A DNA stretch of 64,000 nt from Turneriella sp. (GTDB lineage Bacteria; Spirochaetota; Leptospiria; Turneriellales; Turneriellaceae), in contig JABARV010000002.1 in assembly GCA_019186965.1 (NCBI GenBank), forward strand, positions 378,737 to 442,736, written 5' to 3'. Position 1 is the stretch's first letter. Each line of letters begins with the position of its first letter. Below, one piece after another: positions 25,033 to 33,177 of the stretch. Both the position numbers and the translations under genes were made by a program. The notes beneath the pieces were generated by a model. The model saw only the letters and a list, made by a program, of their open reading frames with translations, did no database searches and was not told the origin of the DNA.

Positions 25033-28000
25033 CTAGCACCCGCACCCCGCTGGAACATACCCCGCACCAGAGGTCGCGGCGGTAAACCGGAAACATTTAT
25101 TGCTCGCGCCGGCAACACCTGCAGCACCACTACTTGCACCCGCTGAGCCACCCGATGCAACATTAATCGCATTGGCAACACCACACGAAGGAGCACCCGA
25201 ATTGTAAAAGGTGATGCCAAACGATTGACCGCCGTTGCCACCCGAGCCGTGGCCAGCGTTGCCGCCCCAGCCGCCCCAACCGCCAGAGCCGCCATTACCG
25301 CCATCGTCGGGGCCATCACCACCGCCGCCTGGGCCACCGGGAGAACCAGCGCTACCGCCATCTTTTCCCGAACCTGCGGCACCACCGTTACTACGAGTAA
25401 TGTTATTAGAAAGCATGTTTACATTACTTACATTATTAAAGAAAACACCGACCGATGGGCCGCCACCATGGCCGCCTTCGCCACCGGTTCCCTTTTGGCC
25501 GCCGCCACCGCCGCCGCCACCGCCGCCGCCGCCATCATTCATATCACATTCGGCTCCGGCACCACCACCACCGCCGCCGCCGCCGCGGCCATCTTCACCA
25601 TCTGTTCCTGGACTTCCTTGGTATGCGACAAGGTATCCCCCTGATATTCTTCCGTAGTTTACCCCTGCCGCACCACCACTTGTACCAGGAGCGCCATTCG
25701 CGCCGTTGCCGCCTGCGCCACCGTGCCCATTACAGTTAGACGTACCTCGTCCACCTGCAGATCCACCTGAATATCCGCCCCCGTAAAGTCCTTGCTCTCC
25801 ATCGCAGCCACCCCGTGCACCACAGCCCGAGCCACCATCCTCTTGCCAGCCACCAGAGCCACCATTACCACCACGGTGGTGCGAACCTGCGCCCCCATCT
25901 TTACCAGCGCCACCTGCTGCATGCCACTTACTATCGTTTGAGCAAGCAACGCACCCTTCTACGCCGCCTTGTCCTCCATCTCCTGATTGGCCATTAGCGC
26001 CATTCGCGCCACCAGCACCACCCGAAAGGCCTGCCCAACCCATATTAGCAAGAAATGTGTTACTATCCAAAACAACGGTGCCGCCGACGGTAAAATTGGC
26101 AAATACCGCTCCGTAAGAGCCGCCCGGATTTGGGCCTGCTGGCACAGCAAGTCCGCCTGCTGCAGTAACGCTATTTTTATAAAGCGTAAGTGTACTTGTA
26201 CCCGAAGCCGCACGCAAACCTATAGAGTTATATCCACCCGCGAGGTCAGGTGTGGGGGGCTGCGAAGTAATTTGAAGCCCTTCGAGAAAAACAGGCGTGT
26301 TGACCGCCTGAATTTCCATCCCGACACTTTCAGCCGAGCCTGTTGTTCCTGATAAAATTTGCATGCGGTTTGTAGCAACATTAGGCCTATACCAAGAACT
26401 CGTGAAACCACCATAGATGCTCACCCCTGAGGGTATTGACGGGGTTACAATTGTACCATAATTGCCACCCACCACGTAAATCGCTTTGCCACCTATTGCA
26501 GCGGTAGCCGCAACACTCAGCGTCTTTTTAGGCTGTGTGCGGTTTGTTCCTGGAAAAAAGTCGCTTCCCGTTGAAGCAAGGAAAATAGAGTTTCCAGGAG
26601 TTTTATCTTGCAAAATAAACACTTTAACTGTTGTATTAGCGCCCGCGCTATACGGCGGAGACGACGTAGTGCCAAAAGAAGGGCCAGCAAAAGCAGGGCA
26701 GCCTGCAACGGCGTTACACAGCTTGATTGTAACATCGTACGCAATTGTCGTAACGCGGCTCGACGAAGGCAAATGGTAAAGCGTGTTTACTTCTACGCTA
26801 CCCGCACCCTGTGGTTTCAATGTCGTTCCTTGCGGCGTAGGCTGTGTACATGCAGGGGTGTCGGGTCCCGTTGAACCAGCAGGGCATACAAATGAAATTT
26901 CTTTAATAGCCGTCGTTGGTTGAAAAATATCCGCCAATGCAAGAGCAGGAGTCTCTCCCTTGTTGAAGTTCACTTTTGCGTACGTTGCATTGATGTCCTG
27001 TGGTTCTACGCGCCAAATCGATTGGCTCTTTGAAACAACCATTGAACTTCCCTGAGGAGTAAAGCATATCTTCACTGAATTAATATCTATATTAAGATCG
27101 GTTGCATTGATCGTTGAAACAACAGGTATATTCATTGGTACAGTTCCCGATTCGACGACCGTTCCCGCCGAACAATCGGTAGAGCCGTCGTTTACGCGTA
27201 TTGTGTAATTACCGGGAAAGTCAACTTGCCAACCCCACGTCGTCGATGGCCTTGCATTTGGTCCAGATGCGGGAGGAGCATCACCCGTTTGCCCCCACGT
27301 ATTTGTCGTTGCCCATACGTGCTGTTTTGGGGGTGTATTTATAGTAATATTAGGAATTACCCCAACCGCATAGGCTTCCTGCCCCTGCGTTGGAGTGATT
27401 AAAGATACGTTTCCTGCTGCATCTTTAGCTATGTACTTTACGTAATAAATTCCCGGCAGGGAAGGGCACGCAGATAAATTTGCGTTTGGGTCTTCAACGT
27501 TTGCGCGTACAGGACAGCCAACGTTAAAAATCGCCTCGTTCCCTGTTACCTTGACAACGTTATTACCGGTATTACACGGAAAAGCAGGGTCTGCGGGAAT
27601 TACTCCCGGTTTTGGAGCACCTGTAGCTGCGTCAGCGCCCCACGTATAGCAAATTTCTTGCGCCCCTAAAGGGCCATTTGCAGGCACTCCACCCACTGTT
27701 TCCGAACCCATAAGGCTAACCCGCTGCGGGTAGTCGAACATTCCCGTTGCGGGGAGCGCGGTAATCTTTGGCGGCGTATCGTCGCGTATAAGAAGCTGTA
27801 CTGCGTCGCCCACAACTTCAAGGTCGCCTAACGCAGCGCAGGCGCCACTACACGTGACCGCACAGACAGAAATATAGTTTTCTCCATGCGTAATATCGTC
27901 AAAAACCATACCGGGAGAATTTGCAAGTACAGTTGTCGTTATTGGCGTTCCCGACGTTATTGGTCCCCCTCCCGAAGCAATAACAGTAGGGGGTGGGGTA

Positions 28001-29679
28001 ATAAAATTTGCACGGGGATAACCTAAGCACGAACTGTTGGCAACAACTATATACCGAAATCTCTTTGCAGCGTTAGCCGTATCTGCTGTCCACGACAATA
28101 CTGCCTGTGTCGGCACTGTTGCAGAGATATTTTCTCTATCTACACCTGAAATAATGACGTCGGGTTTGCGGCCAATCGTAAAAGTGATTTGCTGGACCCC
28201 CGACTCACGCCCTGCTGCGTCGCGTACTCTGTATTTTAAAGCATAATTACCAAAGGGTAAATTGCGGAAAGAAATGGTGGAGCTATCCCCCGGGCGTATC
28301 GCATGCTTTGTTCCTGAAAAATCAACACCCGTTGGGTCTAAATCGGCGCTACCGAAGTGTAAAAGGCTTGAATTTGGCATACCAACGTTGCTTAAGCTAT
28401 ACGTTACAGCATTACACGCGACGCGGTCACCACAAAGGATATTTACATCCATGGGCGCGGCGTAGTGTACAGAATCCCTAATAGGGGAAATAATCGCGAC
28501 AGGATCGGATGCATTAATGTAAGAAGGGTTTTCTCTGTCTAGAACAATACGCCCTAAAACATTGTTTGCAATTGTGTCGTTATTTAGGACATCAAACCCC
28601 ACTACTTGCCCGTAGTCGAGGGGTTCATAGAGCCAATCGAGCGATTCGCTAATTTTGGGGTTTTTAATAATAAGCTTTGCAATTGAACCTGAACCGTCGG
28701 GGTTTGTCATTACACGAGACTCGCCGCTATCTTCGGTATAAAGAAAGTAATCTGCATTGGTGTCGCCGTTGGTGTCAAGCCCCACCGTTGGTGTCGTAGG
28801 CCAGGTAAAAAGCATTTGTGGAATGTAACGCTTTGAAAGAACCGGATTTGTGGGGTCGTACGTTACATTACATTTCCCCGTTGCATCAAGTTCTGAGGGG
28901 GCAAGGTTAGTTGCAGCGATTGTATAAGGTGCCGCCGTACCTGTATCCCCGCTAAAGGTCGCGACTAAATTCTGCGTCGCCCAGTCGGTCGCGTTATAAC
29001 GCCCATCGCCCAAATCAAGAAGATAAAGCCCTGTAATTTGTCCGCTATTGGCAGGAGCGCCGTTTGCATCGTGGCCTACGTTGACACCCATAACCGCGCC
29101 TGTGCCCCCAGCACCCGCGAGGGTTACTGTTGGGCCATCGTAGCCATACCCTTTATTGTTCATTGTAACGCGTGCAACTTTACCCTTATCCAGAAAAAGT
29201 GTTGCTGTGGCGCCAACACCCGAACCGCCAGTAATCGTCACTTGGTTTCCGGTACAGCCTGCACCCGGGTCTAAAACAGCAACACGCTCGACACGGCCAT
29301 TTGCCACCACAGCATGCGCCTTGGGGGTTGTAGAGCACGTAAGCGAACCAAAATCAACATCGGGGGAATTGGTGAAGCCAGAACCAACGGGTGTAAATGC
29401 AGGCGTTGATACGGGGGTTAAATCGTGCTTAATTCCGCCTGTACGACAAATATAAAGACCATCTGCACGCCCGTCAAAATCTATATCGATGGGCGCGACG
29501 GCAATTTTAAGCCCCGAAGTGGCAGCAATCGTTGTTGGTACCGCGTTATACGCAAGGCCCGTAAAGTTTTGGAAATCGTCTGATTTCTTTTTTTTCGCAC
29601 AAGCTACCAGCATAAGAAGGATGGCAGCCGTTGCAAGTATTGCCGTTGTGTGTTTTTTTGTTTTTTTTGTGTTCCCCAT
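25033..29679 (-). CDS. Giant lipoprotein with beta-helix and Gly-rich C-terminal region
   Basis: 1548 aa; ATG with GAGGG six bases upstream. Lipoprotein signal with lipobox L-V-A-C then KKKK. Early region contains GYGYDGPTVTLAGAGGTGA, a glycine-loop motif common in phage/adhesin repeats, and calcium-loop-like DxDxDG segments (DIDFDGRADG, DTNGDTNADY). The middle has several Ig-like/FN3-like stretches. At about 1020-1210 a parallel beta-helix of the DUF1565/Pmp kind starts with IFLASTGSDFFPGTNRTQPK and GSNYG-type turns. About 1213-1483 is 45-50% Gly with GGxGGxG repeats, interrupted by Cys pairs, and a short non-repetitive Cys-containing tail ends the protein (PAGCGC). Probably surface-exposed. 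Eight bases downstream of the barrel gene. Confidence 0.85.
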   Translation of the reverse strand: MGNTKKTKKHTTAILATAAILLMLVACAKKKKSDDFQNFTGLAYNAVPTTIAATSGLKIAVAPIDIDFDGRADGLYICRTGGIKHDLTPVSTPAFTPVGSGFTNSPDVDFGSLTCSTTPKAHAVVANGRVERVAVLDPGAGCTGNQVTITGGSGVGATATLFLDKGKVARVTMNNKGYGYDGPTVTLAGAGGTGAVMGVNVGHDANGAPANSGQITGLYLLDLGDGRYNATDWATQNLVATFSGDTGTAAPYTIAATNLAPSELDATGKCNVTYDPTNPVLSKRYIPQMLFTWPTTPTVGLDTNGDTNADYFLYTEDSGESRVMTNPDGSGSIAKLIIKNPKISESLDWLYEPLDYGQVVGFDVLNNDTIANNVLGRIVLDRENPSYINASDPVAIISPIRDSVHYAAPMDVNILCGDRVACNAVTYSLSNVGMPNSSLLHFGSADLDPTGVDFSGTKHAIRPGDSSTISFRNLPFGNYALKYRVRDAAGRESGVQQITFTIGRKPDVIISGVDRENISATVPTQAVLSWTADTANAAKRFRYIVVANSSCLGYPRANFITPPPTVIASGGGPITSGTPITTTVLANSPGMVFDDITHGENYISVCAVTCSGACAALGDLEVVGDAVQLLIRDDTPPKITALPATGMFDYPQRVSLMGSETVGGVPANGPLGAQEICYTWGADAATGAPKPGVIPADPAFPCNTGNNVVKVTGNEAIFNVGCPVRANVEDPNANLSACPSLPGIYYVKYIAKDAAGNVSLITPTQGQEAYAVGVIPNITINTPPKQHVWATTNTWGQTGDAPPASGPNARPSTTWGWQVDFPGNYTIRVNDGSTDCSAGTVVESGTVPMNIPVVSTINATDLNIDINSVKICFTPQGSSMVVSKSQSIWRVEPQDINATYAKVNFNKGETPALALADIFQPTTAIKEISFVCPAGSTGPDTPACTQPTPQGTTLKPQGAGSVEVNTLYHLPSSSRVTTIAYDVTIKLCNAVAGCPAFAGPSFGTTSSPPYSAGANTTVKVFILQDKTPGNSIFLASTGSDFFPGTNRTQPKKTLSVAATAAIGGKAIYVVGGNYGTIVTPSIPSGVSIYGGFTSSWYRPNVATNRMQILSGTTGSAESVGMEIQAVNTPVFLEGLQITSQPPTPDLAGGYNSIGLRAASGTSTLTLYKNSVTAAGGLAVPAGPNPGGSYGAVFANFTVGGTVVLDSNTFLANMGWAGLSGGAGGANGANGQSGDGGQGGVEGCVACSNDSKWHAAGGAGKDGGAGSHHRGGNGGSGGWQEDGGSGCGARGGCDGEQGLYGGGYSGGSAGGRGTSNCNGHGGAGGNGANGAPGTSGGAAGVNYGRISGGYLVAYQGSPGTDGEDGRGGGGGGGGAGAECDMNDGGGGGGGGGGGGQKGTGGEGGHGGGPSVGVFFNNVSNVNMLSNNITRSNGGAAGSGKDGGSAGSPGGPGGGGDGPDDGGNGGSGGWGGWGGNAGHGSGGNGGQSFGITFYNSGAPSCGVANAINVASGGSAGASSGAAGVAGASNKCFRFTAATSGAGYVPAGCGC

Positions 29680-29686
29680 AAAACCC

Positions 29687-30511
29687 TCAGTATTTAAATA
29701 TTACCTGCCCAAACTTATACGCAACGCCACCGTACACCCCATACTGTACAAACGGCAATTGCGTATCATAAATTAACCCTGTCCTAAAATGGATAAATGG
29801 AACGAATTCGTCTGTTCTATCGAGCCGCTTAATTAAAAATGGAAATTCAAATCCCATTGCAATATGCGTCGTAAATTTGAGGGAGTTCTCCCCTCCTAAT
29901 GCGTCTTTATAATTATAGTAGCCTACCCCTGGTAGAATTGCCGTCAAAAACTGGATAGGTAATTGCCATGGACGGTAAATCCACGTGGGCCCCATTTCGG
30001 CGTAGCCACCTGTAATCGAGTTTTCTCCTTTGGTGATGTTAAGAAAACCAATCTCGATACGCAAATCGAACCCACGGCCGTGCGATTCATCTGCATCGTA
30101 CCCTAAAAACGCGCCAAACCCTGCGGGTAGCTTATTTATGCCGCGCCCTACATTCAAAAAGTAATTACCCCCTAAAGAAAAACGGGAGTTATCGATTACT
30201 GTTTCCTGTGGCCGCGAAGCCATGGGAGCTACCTGGTCTGTGGGGCCTGACACCTTTGCTGGTTGGACGACGGTTCCTTTTTCGTCGACCTTTTGCGCCT
30301 CTTTCCGTTTTGTACTATCGTCGGTGCGCAGCTCGATAGGCTTCGATTTAAGCGCATCGGGAGTTGAGGTTTCTTCGGGTAACTCGTCGTCGAAGAAGCT
30401 TTCGGAATCTTGCGCCGATAAACGCAGCGAAAACGCTGTTATATAAAGAAGAAACACGCCTAAACCCGTGGCGCGGCATACGGTAAGTAATTGTGCACTA
30501 TTCGGGCGCAT
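29687..30511 (-). CDS. Putative outer-membrane beta-barrel protein, first gene of the export cluster
   Basis: 274 aa from ATG 30511, which has GGGGA nine bases upstream and begins a good signal peptide (RPNSAQLLTV then GLGVFLLYITAFSLRLSAQ); an ATG at 30562 would add 17 polar residues. After a charged linker (residues about 35-95) the C-terminal 170 residues look like an eight-strand-type barrel (SLGGNYFLNVGRGIN, DLRIEIGFLNITKG, FTTHIAMGFEFPFLIKR) ending VIFKY. It resembles the second barrel of the cluster only in general layout. Probably the promoter-proximal gene. Confidence 0.72.
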   Translation of the reverse strand: MRPNSAQLLTVCRATGLGVFLLYITAFSLRLSAQDSESFFDDELPEETSTPDALKSKPIELRTDDSTKRKEAQKVDEKGTVVQPAKVSGPTDQVAPMASRPQETVIDNSRFSLGGNYFLNVGRGINKLPAGFGAFLGYDADESHGRGFDLRIEIGFLNITKGENSITGGYAEMGPTWIYRPWQLPIQFLTAILPGVGYYNYKDALGGENSLKFTTHIAMGFEFPFLIKRLDRTDEFVPFIHFRTGLIYDTQLPFVQYGVYGGVAYKFGQVIFKY

Positions 30512-30634
30512 GTATGGAATATCCCCATAACTATATGCATGGGTAAACGGCGTGTGTGCCAAAAAAGCAATTTTAGCTTCGCTTTTTTAACGTTATTTTG
30601 TCGACATTTCAAAAAGCTTTATATCTAAGGTTTG
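30512..30634. promoter_or_regulatory. Divergent intergenic region between the export cluster and the CsgG-like barrel gene
   Basis: Contains the near-symmetrical hairpin AAAAAAGC (30561-30568) / GCTTTTTT (30581-30588) with an A/T-rich loop, which could act in either direction, and a TAAGG close to the plus-strand ATG at 30635. Promoters for both sides must lie here or overlap it; no hexamers can be assigned with confidence. Confidence 0.35.
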
Positions 30635-31759
30635 ATGACACCAATGTTGCGTTTTTTTGGCGCTGCTTCTTTAATCATGTTTGCCACTACGCATATACTC
30701 GCACAACAATCCGATGCTGCCCGCGTTGCGGTTATCCGTTTTGAAGACAAAACAGGCACAAAAAACTTTGGCTACATGCCCGAATCACTCCAGGACGCAA
30801 TTACAAAATCAATGCATAGAAGGTTCGAGTTCATCGAAGTCGATCCAAAGGCAGTTGAACCCGTTGTGGCGCAAGTACGCAAAAAAAACAAAGGCGTTAT
30901 TACTCCTAAAGAAGCTGCAGAAATTTGCCGCCTTGCAAATATCGATATCCTTATCTACGGAAACTTTACTTTCGAAGAGGCACAAAACAAAATTTTCATC
31001 AATACCGAAATCTCCTTAGGGTCGACCGACAAATTCCGTAAAATTGATCCCACTGAAAACCGTGTAGACGCGACGATTTTTAGGGCGGCAGATAAAGTCG
31101 CTGGAGATATAGTTTTAGAAATTACAAAAGTAGCGCAAGAACAACAAAAGGCAAAAGGCGAAGCTGCCGCCGTAGAAACCAAGAAAGGAAAAACCCAACT
31201 AGAAAAAACAGAGAAAACAAAAACTTGGGCAGATATCAACTGGGTATTTTCAAGCACACTGGGTATTACAACGCGCCTTGCAAGCCACCCAAACACCCAC
31301 GAACCCGTAAGCCCTACAATAAATATAGATGGTGTGTACCGCGTTAAGGGGAGAATCCACGTTGGTGGCTTCGCAACATTCCAAACCTTAAAATCAGAAT
31401 CAAGAAACAGTCCTTACGAGGCATTTCTGGATTACGGAGCACTGGGCGCCTACGGAGGGTACTACTTCGATCTTTCGTCGCACTGGCGCTGGACAACAAA
31501 TTTGGGGATGGGCTACTATGTTGGGAGCCTAAATCTTGGTATGTCAGGGTGCGCAAATCCTGGAGGTTGTATGCCAAATCCCGACGTTAAAACCGGAAAA
31601 AGTACTGTTTATAATCCATTCTTCTTAATACGTACGGGAATCCACTTTATGGTATTTTCTTTCTTAGCGGTAGGCTTAGAAGCAGACTACCGTATGCTTT
31701 ACGATTCAAAGCCTGTACACATTGGCGGTGGCATGCTTTCTATAAGCTATGTGTTTTGA
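30635..31759 (+). CDS. Exported protein: CsgG/TolB-N-like domain plus C-terminal beta-barrel
   Basis: 374 aa; ATG 30635 (TTG at 30632 and ATG 30644 are alternatives). Signal peptide ends near ILA-QQ. Residues about 28-170 follow the CsgG/FlgO/TolB-N pattern: ARVAVIRFEDKTGTKNFGY, then MHRRFEFIEVD, ICRLANIDILIYGNFTFEE. A charged linker (VETKKGKTQLEKTEK) leads to about 165 C-terminal residues with barrel-like strands (GALGAYGGYYFDLSSHWRWT, MVFSFLAVGLEADYRM) ending ISYVF. Likely outer-membrane. Divergent from the six-gene export cluster and may belong to the same machinery. Confidence 0.72.
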   Translation: MTPMLRFFGAASLIMFATTHILAQQSDAARVAVIRFEDKTGTKNFGYMPESLQDAITKSMHRRFEFIEVDPKAVEPVVAQVRKKNKGVITPKEAAEICRLANIDILIYGNFTFEEAQNKIFINTEISLGSTDKFRKIDPTENRVDATIFRAADKVAGDIVLEITKVAQEQQKAKGEAAAVETKKGKTQLEKTEKTKTWADINWVFSSTLGITTRLASHPNTHEPVSPTINIDGVYRVKGRIHVGGFATFQTLKSESRNSPYEAFLDYGALGAYGGYYFDLSSHWRWTTNLGMGYYVGSLNLGMSGCANPGGCMPNPDVKTGKSTVYNPFFLIRTGIHFMVFSFLAVGLEADYRMLYDSKPVHIGGGMLSISYVF

Positions 31760-31790
31760 TAAACGCATAGCTTTATATTAGTTTTTTCCA
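31744..31790 (+). terminator. Probable rho-independent terminator after the CsgG-like barrel gene
   Basis: AAGCTATG / CATAGCTT (31744-31751 and 31766-31773) with an inner GTTT-TGAT-AAAC stem, followed by TTTATATTAGTTTTTT. The stem overlaps the last codons of the gene. It could serve the convergent ATPase gene only poorly, since the T run is on this strand. Confidence 0.6.
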
Positions 31791-32936
31791 CTTACAGAAT
31801 TTACGAAAAGGAAGTAGCATTCCGGTTGTTGCCGCATTGCCAAATTCTTTTTCACCCAAGTGTACTTGGTACACCTCGGGGATGTTGAGCCGTGTTTTGA
31901 AGTACTCAATTCGTTTGGAGAGCTGCTTGTCGCCCGATTTGCATTCGACGGCAAAGTCGGGTTTGCCATTCTTGAGGACCAGAAAATCAATTTCGCGGCC
32001 ATCGGTATCCCTCAGAAAACAAAGCTGCATTGCATGCCCTTCGCTATCTTCGATAAAATGGCAATACTTCAAAAGGTGCGATGCAACCATGTTTTCAAAC
32101 CGTGCACCGTGTTCGGTGGCTTCTGCCCAATTCCAAAAATATAATTTTTTTTCTTTTTTAACAGAACGAATTTTTTTTGCACTATAGGAGGGAACGCGAA
32201 AAATGAGGTACATGTTCTCCAAGGCAGTCAACCAACGCTCGACCGATTCGTGCGCCACTTGCAAAGCCTCGCGTAAACTTTGCACCGACAAAATTTGGCC
32301 AACGCGCTCGGGGAGCAACGACACTAAAAGATCGATGAGACTTAGCTCGCGTATATTTTCAAGGTCACGCAAATCTTCGTGGATGATTTGGCGGTTGCGG
32401 TTTAAACGCCAACGCCTTGAAAAGCGTTCGTTTGCTTTGAAGAGGGGCTCGGGAAATCCACCGAATTGCAACAACACTTCGGTTTCTTTTTTGGTATAGC
32501 TATTCAGCTCGGGCAGTGTAAAAGGATGCATGCGGTAATAGTAGTAACGGCCATGTAGCGAATCTCCTCCTTTGCTATAGTAATCTAACCGCGCGGAACC
32601 TGTGACCAGAAAACGTATATGCGGCGTGTTTTTGTCGTAAAAGCCTTTTACAAGGTTGCGCCAACGGGCGTATTTGTGGATTTCATCGAACACAACGGTT
32701 TTTTGCCCCGCCGGTAACTCTGCCGCTAATATCTTTTCTCGATCGCTGAGAATATCCCAGTTGAAATAGGCGGGGTGCGCACGTTCTTGTGCACCCAAGA
32801 CGCTTAAAGTAAAAGTTGTTTTGCCCACCTGCCGCGGACCACCTATAAAGACAATTTTTTCTTTGAGGTCTTCACGCACTAAATCGGTGAGATAGCGCTT
32901 GGGCTGCATATTGCACTTTTTTGCGGTATATTGCAT
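31773..32936 (-). CDS. AAA ATPase with DUF4143
   Basis: 387 aa from ATG 32936 (TTG 32942 and ATG 32909 are alternatives). N-terminal P-loop FIGGPRQVGKTTFTL, Walker B TVVFDEIHKYARWRN, and LVTGSARLDYYSKGGDSLHGRYYYYRMHPF are diagnostic of the AAA_14/DUF4143 family. The C-terminal DUF4143 part ends with a PD-(D/E)XK-like stretch (DTDGREIDFLVLKNGKPDFAVECKSGD). Such genes are frequent accessory, patchily distributed genes with unknown roles. Lies next to a 36-bp palindrome upstream and at the left edge of the GC-rich block. Confidence 0.88.
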   Translation of the reverse strand: MQYTAKKCNMQPKRYLTDLVREDLKEKIVFIGGPRQVGKTTFTLSVLGAQERAHPAYFNWDILSDREKILAAELPAGQKTVVFDEIHKYARWRNLVKGFYDKNTPHIRFLVTGSARLDYYSKGGDSLHGRYYYYRMHPFTLPELNSYTKKETEVLLQFGGFPEPLFKANERFSRRWRLNRNRQIIHEDLRDLENIRELSLIDLLVSLLPERVGQILSVQSLREALQVAHESVERWLTALENMYLIFRVPSYSAKKIRSVKKEKKLYFWNWAEATEHGARFENMVASHLLKYCHFIEDSEGHAMQLCFLRDTDGREIDFLVLKNGKPDFAVECKSGDKQLSKRIEYFKTRLNIPEVYQVHLGEKEFGNAATTGMLLPFRKFCKWKKLI

Positions 32937-33000
32937 TGTCAATAATTTCTTATATATACGATTTTTTTCATGAGATATATCATAGATATACTAAAATACT

Positions 33001-33036
33001 CATGAGTAAATTCGTATATATACGAATTTACTCATG
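33001..33036. repeat. 36-bp perfect palindrome upstream of the DUF4143 ATPase
   Basis: Arms CATGAGTAAATTCGTATA and its exact reverse complement, with no loop. A partial copy (TATATATACGATTTTTTTCA, then TGAG) lies 40 bases to the left at about 32954-32978. The gap from 32942 to 33177 has no ORF; the palindrome and half-copy are its only structure. Possible operator for the ATPase gene or an element end. Confidence 0.9.
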
Positions 33037-33177
33037 AAATAATTTGGGTGGACAACAATGATGTTTTAGTGCCTGCAGTGCCAAAAATTGCGCATCCTCA
33101 TCAATGATTAAATCCATTACTCGCTTGACTGTCTGTAAGCGGCTTACTACGTTTGTTCTTAGAGATTGGAGAAATTT

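Noticed and set aside
24958-25096. Extended N-terminus of the barrel gene back to 25096
   Set aside because: It would consist of repeat DNA and the end of the neighbouring gene and would place the signal peptide internally.
25225-25739. Long Pro/Ala- and His/Arg-rich plus-strand frames
   Set aside because: They are mirror readings of the GGN-rich codons of the Gly-rich lipoprotein; no ribosome sites or family match.
31773-33036. DUF4143 ATPase as a toxin-antitoxin or defence module
   Set aside because: No partner gene or nuclease effector is adjacent; the family role is unknown, so no such claim is made.
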